The translations under genes and the position numbers were made by a program. From Oncomelania hupensis (Eukaryota; Mollusca; Gastropoda; Littorinimorpha; Pomatiopsidae), in the NCBI GenBank assembly GCA_036898135.1, contig CM072511.1:160660314-160724313 (forward strand): a stretch of DNA of 64,000 bases. The letters are read 5' to 3'. Positions within the stretch are counted from its first letter, which is position 1. Each line of letters starts with the position of its first letter. Shown piece by piece: positions 54,863 through 64,000 of the stretch. The notes below the pieces were generated by a model. That model searched no databases. It was not told the DNA's origin and saw only the letters and a list, made by a program, of their open reading frames with translations.

Positions 54863-55180
54863 AAAATTCAGGGAAAAAAGATAAGAAGATTGAAACAAGC
54901 GCACGACACACCCCAATCCATCCAGTTGTGAATGGGTGTGTGGATGTGTTTAGTGTAGTATTGCGAACATGAGAATAAATAGAGAGAATTGAATGACAGT
55001 TTTCCCCGTCTTCTCTATTTCTTTATATTCCATTCTCGTCTTCTTTACATTTAGAACCGGTGTGACATCGTCACAGTTCCTAGTATCTTAGCTGGGCTGG
55101 GAGCGACTGGGAGCATTCTGATTGGTCGACGCGTTACAAAATTCGACGCATGCGCACAGTGCTATCGTAGTCTTAGTAAG

Positions 55181-55222
55181 GATTAGGGTTAGGGTTAGAG
55201 TTAGGGGTTAGAATTAGGGTTA
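55181..55222 (+). repeat. Interstitial telomere-like TTAGGG tract
   Basis: GGATTAGGGTTAGGGTTAGA and GTTAGGGGTTAGAATTAGGG: about seven units of the animal telomere hexamer with point changes. It sits in a GC-richer stretch (55,070-55,420). Confidence 0.85.
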
Positions 55223-55229
55223 CGACGCC

Positions 55230-56000
55230 TAAGAACATCGTGAGAAAGCCGGACCGACATGACCTGGCGCATGCGCAAAGGCGCCCGGATAAAGTAGGAA
55301 ACCCGGAATGTGGACGATATGACACCGGCGAAAGCAAAGCAGCGAGAGAAAGAAGATAGGCACCGCCCTCATTAAGCTGGCCTAGAAAAAAGGGGAGTCC
55401 CAAAAGCTTCCCTCCCCAACGGCATTTAGCTTAGTGCAACTACTTAAAGTAGGTCTATTGTACAAATATACTATGCGGTTGAGAACAAATAAATACATTA
55501 TTACAGAAATATAATAATGGTCACTGAAACCTAACGATAAACGCAACCTGACATGCCATAATTTAACTCGAAATAATTTTCTTCGTTTTCTTCTTTAATT
55601 TTTTAAAAAATGTTTATTTTGCATTAGATCTTTCTCTCTACCTGGTATACCAAGCATTATATTTTATTACTCTGCGATATTTGTGCTACCATCCCGTTAC
55701 GTTTAGCAGATTTCCATACCATTTAGACTGATGACAAAATTGCTCCCTGCATATTTGTACTTTACAAAACTAAGCACTTTAGCATTGAGTTTAAAGTCTC
55801 GTATTTTATAATTGAACACTCTTTATTATCTGCCCTTTGTCGCCTCTCTTAAGAGTTCAACGTCGTTTTGATTGCACTGGTGGTAGAAAGTGTCCCAGAT
55901 TGTGCGCACAATGATTGCGATACAGAATAATTCAGTATTGTCAATTTGTCGCTGACAGGTAAAACGGCTGACAGGCTTTGAAGGGGTAGGCTTGGGATAA
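55230..56000. other. Non-coding sequence, first part CpG-containing
   Basis: 55,070-55,420 is richer in CpG (GCATGCGCA occurs twice). It could be a promoter between the divergent HGSNAT and laminin-G genes, but no first exon was confirmed. Confidence 0.3.
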
Positions 56001-56007
56001 AGTGGGA

Positions 56008-56008
56008 G

Positions 56009-56082
<74 letters not shown>
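56008..56082. repeat. GA microsatellite
   Basis: About 70 bp of GA dinucleotides. Confidence 0.97.
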
Positions 56083-56085
<3 letters not shown>

Positions 56086-56689
56086 GTGGTGGGGGTGGCG
56101 ATGGGGTGTGAGGGTGTTTAGGGGTAGAGGGCGTCTGGATTTTGTTTTTAATTGACTAATCTAGTTCGTGTGTTTAGTTTGTGTTAATTTCATTGTACGA
56201 CTGGAATAATTTAAAAAAAAATGGAGGGAGGGGGGGGGTTGGTGGGGAGAGGGAGGGGGAGAAGGAGGGAGGGAACTTACAATCTGGCCTTCTGTGACAC
56301 GGTTGACTATGGAATAAATGATTTAATAATCAGTGACACAAATTAGTGCATCAATTTCGGGAGCGGAAATCCTTCCGCCGCTGGGAACCAAGGCGGAGTT
56401 GACAGGCCTACTTTCATTTTTAATGGCGGTCACCGAAGCTTCATTTTTGACGTGACAGCTAGTGCGTTGTGTCTGTTGAGTTCCTCACTGGGGAAAGACT
56501 GGGAACATTTCCCGCTGTAAAAGTATCCATGTGTAGTTTGCCATTGTCACCGTTCTGTGTGAATGCAACGCCAGTGGTTCCGTCACTATAGCTGAGGGAC
56601 GAGAGAGAAAGGTGCTAATCTGACTTTAGCTATAGAAATCATAGTTCAGAGATCGTTAAGTTTTGTGTAAGGCTTTTTATGGATTGATT

Positions 56690-56935
56690 TCATCGTTCTC
56701 ATGTAGCGCTTTTCCAGCTCAGGATCCGCTCAAGGCGTTTTCCGATAAGGATCTAACTCAAGCCGCCCGAGACGGCCAGACAACGGAGTACAATGTTGGG
56801 GCTACCGGCGATGGGCCATTATGGACCTAGTGCTTGGTGGGTGTTTTTGTTTACCTGGCATGAGCGACAGGACCTTTAAAGTCCGTGCCATTAAATACGA
56901 GCGTGAACATACTAGACCTTGGTTTATACTCTCAC
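56690..56935 (-). mobile_element. SINE family b, long fragment, minus strand
   Basis: TGTAGCGCTTTTCCAGCTCA, GGATCTAACTCAAGCCGCCC, GACCTTTAAAGTCCGTGCC and TAGACCTTGGTTTATACTCT are the reverse complement of successive blocks of the SINE at 24,123. It lacks the tRNA head. Confidence 0.75.
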
Positions 56936-57099
56936 CCCCCCCCCCCCCAAACTCTCCACTGTCATCGTCCTTTTTGAATGTATGTGGTCTTCTCTGAGTT
57001 CTACATTCTTGTATGGAAGATCTGTGCGGTTGTTGAGCGGACTATACCGAGTATTAAAGACAGCTGAAGTGTACGCCAGAGTCAAAGTCCTAATAGATC

Positions 57100-58560
57100 T
57101 CTGAAAGTCTGGATGGGAGCAGAGGGCGCCCTTTAGCGCTAATCTGTTGAAAGAATCAAAGTGCGTTGCTACTGGCGCTGGGTGTTTAGCAGTCACAGGC
57201 AGTGGGAAAAGTGGTAGACATCTGGACCAAATCATTTCCTCTCTTCCGCTGTGCATTGCAGAGTATCGGGGAGCTCTCCAAGGTGGCGCCATAGTTGATG
57301 TCGACTTGTTCCAAGTCTCTCGAACAAAACTGGAATGTTGTTCATTGTCGGTGTTCTTATCTGCCGATTTTCCCACAGGGTATGAATGTGAAATTCCACT
57401 TCCAAAATTTGAGGATGGGCCATCTTATAGTTCTAAGTTAAGTGTCTCTGATTTTTCTCCCTCTCCCCCCCCCCTCTCTCTCTCTGGCTGTGACGTTGCA
57501 GGATCTTTCATCGGCAGCGCGATAGAAGGTAAAACGTTTGTTGGTCGCGGGTCGGTGAGCCGCGAGGCACATTCTGGCATCGGCTGCTGCAGATGAGATA
57601 GAGGTGGAAGGAAAGCAAACACAGCAGCAGCAGAGCCAGCGAGCGGCGATCTTGTGGTGCTGTGTGCTGCGTCGTGTTGGTGTTGTATTTTGTGTTGGGA
57701 TGTGATGCGATGCGATGCACGTTTATAAACTCTGGTATTCACAACTTTGTAGACTACTGGCTGTCTTCCCTTATTGACTTGCCGAAGTAACCTCTGCCAC
57801 AACGCTTTGTTGATGTGCTGCCTGCTGTAGCCTATCTTGTGGATTTCGCTACACGTTCTCCTGTGTACTTGATTGCCTACCGCTGTAGCTTTCATTGCAG
57901 TTTTGTGAACTCTCTTTGTAGTGGGATTGATTTCGTTTTCGGGTATTATAAAAAAAAATTTAAATAAAAAGATATATATATCTTTAAAATGTGAGCAGTT
58001 TGGAAGCTGACTTCATCTGTGTCGGTGGTGCCAACTTCGCAGTTACTGTAGTAATTTCACATTCTTGAGGTGATGCCGTCCAGCCGCGCGGACTAATGAG
58101 AGCGATGTCTCTTATCAAAGGAATCCGACTCTTGTGAGGGTGTAGGTTTTCACCTCTATTTACCACGAGCACAGCTGGCTGGGACTGCGGCACCTTCCTG
58201 TGGTAATTGAGCAGAGACTTTAGAGTGCGTACTACATTTCTGTGTCTCCGACCTTCTTGCTTGTGTGTATGTGTGTGTGTGTGTATGTGGCTAACTCATA
58301 TTATTTCAACTTCTACGACTTCAGGAATCAGTCCCATCGTTCCAGAACTACTCGCACACACAGAGATGCAATACCTGGGATTCATTCTGTTTGCGGTTCG
58401 TACAATTGTGATTTTTTTCTTCTTCTCATAGTACGACTGTTACGTAGGTCTGCTGCTTTCGGTTTGTTTTTGGTAAAGTTATTATTAATAGTTTGTTTCA
58501 AAAAGTACAGTTTAGGATAATACTTTTTGAAGGCTCAGTCTCGGATTAATCAACTCCTCC
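57100..58560. other. Non-coding sequence, moderately GC-rich
   Basis: Open frames of 149-156 codons on both strands (57,147-57,596; 57,425-57,895) have no recognised domain. The region could hold a promoter or untranslated first exon for the plus-strand gene, but no splice join to 61,606 could be shown. Confidence 0.3.
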
Positions 58561-58584
58561 TCCTCTTTCTTGTTCTTGTTTATC

Positions 58585-58655
58585 TTGTTGTCGTTGTTGT
58601 TGTTGTTGTTGTTTTGTTGTTGTTGTTGTTGTTGTTGTTTTTCTTCTTCTTCTTT
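58585..58655. repeat. GTT microsatellite
   Basis: GTT repeats broken once by TTTG, followed by a CTT run. Confidence 0.95.
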
Positions 58656-58726
58656 ACCAGTTGCAGTTTACCATTTGCAGTAAACTCTGATTTCGCGATT
58701 CGTTTCCTGGTGCCTGGCCTACATTA

Positions 58727-58923
58727 GCTGAAAATAGAACAATAATAACTGAACCGTATTTGCTGGAAAATTGCTGGGTTTGCTGGAAAATTGTTATGCT
58801 GAAAAGATCGTTATTTTGATGCCATCGTTGTAATATTTATATACGAATCACGATAACGATCTTTTCAGCATAACAATTTTCCAGCAAGTACGGTTCAGTT
58901 GTTATTATTTTTCTATTTTCAGC
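58727..58923. mobile_element. Foldback MITE-like element, 197 bp
   Basis: Ends GCTGAAAATAGAA and AATAATAACTGAACCGTA on the left mirrored by TACGGTTCAGTTGTTATTAT and TTCTATTTTCAGC on the right. The inner stem GAAAATTGTTATGCTGAAAA-GATCG is also mirrored. The left arm has a 22-bp internal duplication around GCTGGAAAATTG. No clear target duplication. Confidence 0.8.
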
Positions 58924-59234
58924 GAAAAAAATATATATATATATATGATTTGAAATGTAAAACGTCCTTCTAGCAAGCTTAGAAATGTGTGCTCTCAAGG
59001 TAACTTTCAACCCTACTAATTTAAACTATCATATTATTATAGACATTGCTCTCTTCTTCTTTTTTTTGCAGTAGTAAGCGGCCCAATTGTGAAGTTTGGC
59101 AGAAGTTGTGAATTAGTTGAGTGCAGTGTACTGAAATGTCAGACCTTAATAGCATGCAGTTAAAAATAAAAAAGCACATTAAAAAAAAACCACCCCTCCT
59201 CAAAAAAAAAAATCTCTGAGACACTGCGCCCATA

Positions 59235-59320
59235 CTCTTTAGGATTAGAGTATAAACCGAGGTCTAGTCTGTGCACGCACGCATTACATCGCATGGACTT
59301 TAAAGATAGATGCTACCCCC
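59235..59320 (+). mobile_element. SINE family b, internal fragment
   Basis: GAGTATAAACCGAGGTCTAG and GGACTTTAAAGAT match the middle of the SINE at 24,123. Confidence 0.6.
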
Positions 59321-59727
59321 AAACAATGTAAAAAAAAAATCACCCTCTCCCTCTTTCTGTGTACAGAAATATTTTTTTTAATTTAAAATGTTATATATTT
59401 AATTATTTTGCATGTTTGTGTATTTCATTTTATCTATGTCCATGTGCCCTTAATGGGTCTTTTTTGGAATAAATTTGCCTAGCTTTGCCTTGCCGTTTAT
59501 AGTTTGATGTCAACTTTGACGAAATGCCTCATATACATAATCTCATTTAAATGAGCATACACACATGCTTCGTCGATGTCCTGGGTACAAAATCGGACGT
59601 AGCAACACAGCCTGGGTCGGCATAACGTGTCTCCACCGTGTCGAGTTAGCGGTCCAGAAAGTCCCAAACCATTGATCGATATTTCTGGAAGTGGGATTAT
59701 TGGTAGTACGAAAGATGTTATTCACAG

Positions 59728-59940
59728 GATGGTTGAAAAGTAACTCTCTATTGAGAATGGTTTACAACTTTTGTCAGTAGTACTGCCTGTGCACGAAACA
59801 ACAAGTACTGTGGGCCTTACAGCAGCTGTAGAATTTAACTGACCATTCATCTGACAATGATGAGACCAGCCCACTATGGCCCGTCGCCTGGCAGTTGGTC
59901 TTGTGTCTTCTTTGGTCCGATGTGACAAGATACGATATAC
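59728..59940. mobile_element. Possible DNA-transposon end, fragment
   Basis: Partner of 32,150-32,345; starts CAGGATGGTTGAAAAGTAAC. Confidence 0.4.
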
Positions 59941-60177
59941 ACGATAACAAGATTCAAGATGATTTATTCCCCATTTTTACAAAAAGGAAATTAGCTTACT
60001 CTCTGATACAGTGTCAGGCGACAGGCCATGAAATCAGAGATCTATCGGCAATTAAATTCATCCACCCTAAGGAATTTTATTTTATACAAATGTAGTAATG
60101 CATTCTTTACAAAAGTATAAAGCTGTTTGTTCAATCCGGAGTTAACTTTGCCACCTTTCTGCATCTGGCCACTATGG

Positions 60178-60313
<136 letters not shown>

Positions 60314-60566
60314 TGTTATCATAGACCTATGCCAGTCAATTATAAACAATACTATTTATGCCCATCGGGTGGCTTGGAAGGTGCTATATAATGTAGCGTC
60401 TGAAGTACCCGTTGTACTATGTTTCCTTTATAAGATATTTCTGAATCATTGGCTAGCGAAAGACGTGGATGGTCGATACAGTTCTTGGCTTTGTATTGAG
60501 GACACTCAGCTGACTACAATCACTTGGCAATGGTGACGTGAAAGAAGCATTAAAAAAGAGAAAGCG

Positions 60567-60637
<71 letters not shown>

Positions 60638-60662
60638 TTACTACTACTACTACTACTACTAA
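60567..60662. repeat. ACT microsatellite
   Basis: About 95 bp of ACT trinucleotides. Confidence 0.97.
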
Positions 60663-60849
60663 TCACAAACTCAAAACGCGGCGATCTGAAGAGATCGCTA
60701 TTATAGAGAAATCAGAAAAGAAGTCTATTTTTAGTTTTAAAATTTAGATTGACTTCAACCAATACCATTATTTATGAAACCAAAGTACCTGCAAAAAAAC
60801 TGGTTACCTCGGTAACCTGAAGAGTCTCGTACTTAATTCACAAAAAATC

Positions 60850-60930
60850 GTCCTTTGTGGGGTTCGAACACTCGATCTTCTGCATAGGTAACAAGCGCAC
60901 TTCCAACTAGGCAACCAGCTCCCTCAATCT
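60850..60930 (-). mobile_element. tRNA-like SINE head, minus strand
   Basis: B-box GTTCGAACCCC and a tRNA-like spacing to GGTTGCCTAGTTGG on the minus strand. Probably SINE-derived. Confidence 0.4.
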
Positions 60931-60962
60931 CCCTTATTTGTAATACGTTGCATAGTATCCAG

Positions 60963-61110
<148 letters not shown>

Positions 61111-61351
61111 TTATTATTATTTTATTTTTTTAATTATTTTTTTTTATTGATAAGTCTTTAAGTTGTACTCTTTGTACATCTGAAAGTTTTATTTGAAAAT
61201 TGATTTGGGTGCCTTATCCCTCTCTTCCTTGCAATGGTTATCCCAGTCTGCCATATCGCCAATGGTGGGTGTAGGCGTTAAACTTCAATGTTTATTTTCA
61301 AATCTGATGAAAAATAAAAAGAAGACGTAGAACGAAAAGATGGAAGGATGA

Positions 61352-61352
61352 T

Positions 61353-61420
<68 letters not shown>
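61352..61420. repeat. GAT microsatellite
   Basis: About 68 bp of GAT trinucleotides. Confidence 0.97.
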
Positions 61421-61422
<2 letters not shown>

Positions 61423-61489
61423 CGAGTAATAATGATGAAGAGGGTGGTGGTGGTGATCATGATGACAACGGTGAACGTGCATCCAGAAT

Positions 61490-61600
61490 ATTGTATTGTG
61501 TTGTCTTGTATTCTATTGTATTGTATGGAATGGTATTGTATTGTATGGAATGGTATTGTATTGTATTGTATTGTATTGTATTGTATGGTACTGTGTTGTA
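61490..61600. repeat. TTGTA pentanucleotide array touching a splice acceptor
   Basis: TTGTA repeats with two TATGGAATGGTA variants, ending at TTGTACACAG, the acceptor of the exon at 61,606. The array provides the pyrimidine tract of that acceptor. Confidence 0.9.
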
Positions 61601-61605
61601 CACAG

Positions 61606-61709
61606 GTGACGGTGGTGTACGCCAGGCCTAGAGGCAGAGCTACGTGCTGGATATTCGCTGGCGACTCTTTCCTGGAATTCATTCCCAACAGCTTCAACAT
61701 CTCACACGA
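61606..61709 (+). CDS. Laminin G domain protein, exon 1 of 2 seen
   Basis: Acceptor GTACACAG, donor CACGA|gtaagt, 104 bp. Encodes VTVVYARPRGRATCWIFAGD and then SFLEFIPNSFNISH, the first strands of a laminin G (LNS) fold. Ends with two nucleotides that join the next exon in phase. The signal-peptide exon upstream was not found. Confidence 0.8.
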
Positions 61710-61915
61710 GTAAGTATAGGTCTATAGCCTGTATAGCTGTTGATATTTCGCGAGAACAAAATATCCGTCTTCCATTGCATCTATCCTCGCCCATACCTTT
61801 CTATATCGTGACTCTACGTGATATATTTCCAGCAATTCCTTCAGTCATGCGAAGGGTGATTTGTTGGGAGGGAGACTTGAAGGTTAAAGGTCGTTTGGGT
61901 TGTTGGATGTTGCAG

Positions 61916-62120
61916 GGCTCACTTCCGGTTCCAGTTCAAGACGAACCAGGAGACGGGTATACTGATGTACGCTGAGGGCAACGACGACTTCGAGGCCGTG
62001 TTCTTGCTGGGTGGCAAGCTGGTTTACCTGTTGACCAACCCCTCCCCGTCAGGCGTGGAGGGAACGACCGGCGGTGTCTATGAGAGCAACGCCAAAGTCA
62101 ACAACAACACCTGGCTACAG
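61916..62120 (+). CDS. Laminin G domain protein, exon 2 of 2 seen
   Basis: Acceptor ATGTTGCAG, donor CTACAG|gttggt, 205 bp, phase 0 at the end. Encodes AHFRFQFKTNQETGILMYAE, GNDDFEAVFLLGGKLVYLLT and SNAKVNNNTW. The FRFQFKTNQETGILMYA...FEAVFLLGGKLVY pattern is the laminin G signature found in extracellular matrix and neurexin/crumbs-type proteins, which bind glycans or other proteins outside the cell. The exact family cannot be told from half a domain. The remaining exons are right of the window. Confidence 0.85.
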
Positions 62121-62137
62121 GTTGGTAAAAAGGCGTC

Positions 62138-62193
<56 letters not shown>

Positions 62194-62196
62194 CGT
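62138..62196. repeat. GTT microsatellite
   Basis: About 50 bp of GTT then GTC, starting 20 bp after the donor of the laminin-G exon. Confidence 0.95.
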
Positions 62197-62548
62197 CGTC
62201 GTCGGTGCCTACATGTTCATTGTAACCGTTTTCATTTTTAACCGCCTTCTTCCTTTCACCACCATCATTTTCATCGTCGTCCTCCTTCTCTTCATGATCA
62301 TCATCGTCGAGTCATGGACGACGACGTTAGTTAAAAGGTTTTATTTCTTGTCTTCCATTGTTCAATTTTCTGTTGGTTTCCCTCAAAATTGCCATAGACT
62401 CATAGTAGCCGACGCAGTTGCCTTTGTGAACGTTGTTGGACGACGTCAAACACTGTAGCTTCCTAGCCTGCATGTGTCAACGTGAACGAACGAACGAACA
62501 TTGAGGTTTAACGTCTACACACCCACCATTGGCGATATGGCAGACGGT

Positions 62549-62968
62549 ATCAACGTGATGTTGTTGTTGTTGTTTGTAGATTATAGTCACACGACACTTT
62601 CGCATATAGGTGACTACTGGACCGATTTATACTGACAACAGCGGGCCAGTTGTTGGTAAAGGGGAAAATAATATGATCACACGTTGACCAATCCGGGATT
62701 CGAACCAGCGACCTTTCGGTTACTAGCAAGACGCTCTTACCAACTGAGCTACCCGGCCCCATATCAACGTGATGTTTGTTTGTAGATTATAGTCACACGA
62801 CACTTTCGCATATAGGTGACTACTGTACCGATTTATACTGACACCAGCGGGCCAGTTGTTGGTAAAGGGGAAAATAATATGATCACACGTTGACCAATCC
62901 GGGATTCGAACCAGCGACCTTTCGGTTACTAGCAAGACGCTCTTACCAACTGAGCTACCCGGCCCCAC
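62549..62968 (-). mobile_element. Tandem pair of tRNA-derived SINEs (family a)
   Basis: Two copies on the minus strand (heads at 62,760 and 62,966) with GGGGCCGGGTAGCTCAGTTG and GGTTCGAATCCCGG. They are nearly identical, including flanking ATCAACGTGATG, so the pair arose by tandem duplication of about 210 bp and not by two insertions. Confidence 0.88.
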
Positions 62969-63094
62969 ACCGTCAACGTGACAATGAAATGCGCGCTTTT
63001 ATAGCCTAAAACCTCGTGATGCATTATCAGTGGAACGAAAATCAAGGCCGGAATGTGCTTGGAACCAATGCATTATTATCAACAATACCGTCCC

Positions 63095-63098
63095 CTTC

Positions 63099-63164
<66 letters not shown>

Positions 63165-63495
63165 GCCCTTTATGAGAGAACTGCTGACCATGCTAAACAT
63201 GGCTGTGTTGATGTTTTATTCATTGTGGGATGTGATAGATTATGCACCGACACTTACGTAAGTGGCTCACTCCGTAGCGTCAAGCAGTGCTGTATTGTGA
63301 GCTATTATGGACACAACTCTCTCTCTCTCTTTCTCTCTGTTGCCCTTTATGAGAGAACTGCTGACCCTGCTAAACATGGCTGTGTTGATGTCCTATTCAT
63401 TGTGGGATGTGATAGATTATGCACCGACACTTACGTAAGTGGCTCACTCCGTAGCGTCAAGCAGTGCTGTATTGTGAACTATTATGGACACAAGG
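63095..63495 (+). repeat. 178-bp tandem duplication including a CT tract
   Basis: The block starting TGTTGCCCTTTATGAGAGAA at 63,161 recurs at 63,339 with only a few changes. Both are preceded by CT repeats (63,104-63,160 and 63,318-63,338). One frame reads through both copies (LFIVGCDRLCTDTYVSGSLR) but no domain is recognised. Confidence 0.9.
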
Positions 63496-63555
63496 GCGCA
63501 CAGGCTCAATGGGTAGGCGACTGCTTACTGCCCTGCTGAGCAAATAAACTCGGGT

Positions 63556-63690
63556 TTTATTATCATTCCTATAAAACGCTTTTCCAGCTCAAGAGCTGCT
63601 CAAGGCGCTGGTCGATAAAGGATCTAACTCAAGGCGCCCACTTGCCGCCATGGTCGCACAGTCCAACGCACAAAGAGCACAATCCTAGGG
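63556..63690 (-). mobile_element. SINE family b, 3' fragment, minus strand
   Basis: AACGCTTTTCCAGCTCAAGA and GGTCGATAAAGGATCTAACT, as at 35,124 and 56,690. Confidence 0.65.
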
Positions 63691-63811
63691 GACCGGGCTT
63701 GGGGGAGAAGGGAAAACTATACTGAAACAACCATCGGACTAATGATAGCAACAGTAATATAGCCAGTGCTCACAATTGTTTATGTATGGCCCCCGGCAGT
63801 AACACGAACTC

Positions 63812-64000
63812 CCGTTGGGGTGCCGGGGCTTTCTGTATAAATAGTATCCCCACTTTCTGGAAATTTAGTGCTTTAAATTCCCACTGTCGCTGTCATTCTC
63901 ATTTGCTCTTTCTCATTCCTGATCTGTTCTATCAATCTGCTATACTATCGTCTTCTTCGCTAGACCAGTCACCAACCTTTTTTCTTGAAAACTCTTCCGG
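63812..64000 (+). mobile_element. R585 retroposon, 5' part, runs off the window
   Basis: CCCGTTGGGGTGCCGGGG, TATAAATAGTATCCCCACTT and AACCTTTTTTCTTGAAAACT in the order of the reference copy at 15,698. Confidence 0.9.

Noticed and set aside
55302..55372. Minus-strand ATG followed by RAVPIFFLSLLCFRR as HGSNAT start exon
   Set aside because: Hydrophobic, but the only GT giving phase 1 is a weak donor (GG|gtttcc), and the join would put charged residues inside the signal peptide.
57147..57895. Overlapping 149- and 156-codon frames on opposite strands as exons
   Set aside because: No domain, no consistent splice sites, low-complexity parts; kept only as possible promoter sequence.
63016..63539. 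169-codon frame at the right end as a laminin-G gene exon
   Set aside because: It reads through CT repeats and both copies of a recent tandem duplication; the peptide is unlike laminin G.

Overview
The window is from an animal nuclear genome, most likely a mollusc and probably a gastropod. The evidence is intron-rich genes with GT-AG junctions, tRNA-derived SINEs with tails of the type common in molluscs, RTE and CR1/L2-like LINE remnants, hAT elements, long microsatellites and an interstitial TTAGGG tract. Less than 5 percent is coding. The species call is inference; the exons and repeats are read from the sequence.

The main gene is a heparan-alpha-glucosaminide N-acetyltransferase (HGSNAT) orthologue on the minus strand, from 41,731 down to the stop at 21,425. 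Fifteen exons join in a single reading frame to 623 residues, with every split codon matching across the introns. Only the first exon, which should carry the start codon and the first part of the signal peptide, was not found. A second gene runs on the plus strand at the right edge: two phase-matched exons (61,606-61,709 and 61,916-62,120) encode the start of a laminin G domain. At the left edge a plus-strand terminal exon (1,587-1,743) encodes a CCCH zinc finger and is followed by AATAAA. Two weaker exon candidates lie at 6,727-6,840 and 14,708-14,876.

Region by region: 1-4,700 has the CCCH exon and a decayed CR1/L2-like LINE. 5,440-6,330 is a repeat rich in AGGTCA half-sites. 8,095-13,270 is a five-level nest: the AGGTCA-rich repeat holds a plus copy of a ~585-bp retroposon (called R585 here), which holds a minus copy of R585, which holds a 3.17-kb hAT, which holds a 1.69-kb hAT. 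13,325-16,282 has two more R585 copies with target-site duplications and a TTAA-flanked element. 16,553-18,905 is a long inverted repeat with ~1-kb arms. 21,425-41,731 is HGSNAT, whose introns hold SINEs, minisatellites, two RTE LINEs and three solo LTRs of one family, each inserted in LINE reverse-transcriptase sequence. 42,000-61,500 has no recognised exon; it holds microsatellites, inverted repeats, two hAT MITEs with perfect 8-bp target duplications, and a telomere-like tract.

Most striking: two minisatellites inside HGSNAT look derived from the edges of its own exons (49-bp units that each contain the exon 28,851-28,963 splice donor, and 27-bp units that mimic the start of the last exon); the LTR-in-LINE triple insertion; and R585, a 5'-truncating, TSD-flanked retroposon with a TATA-like motif that I cannot assign to a known family.
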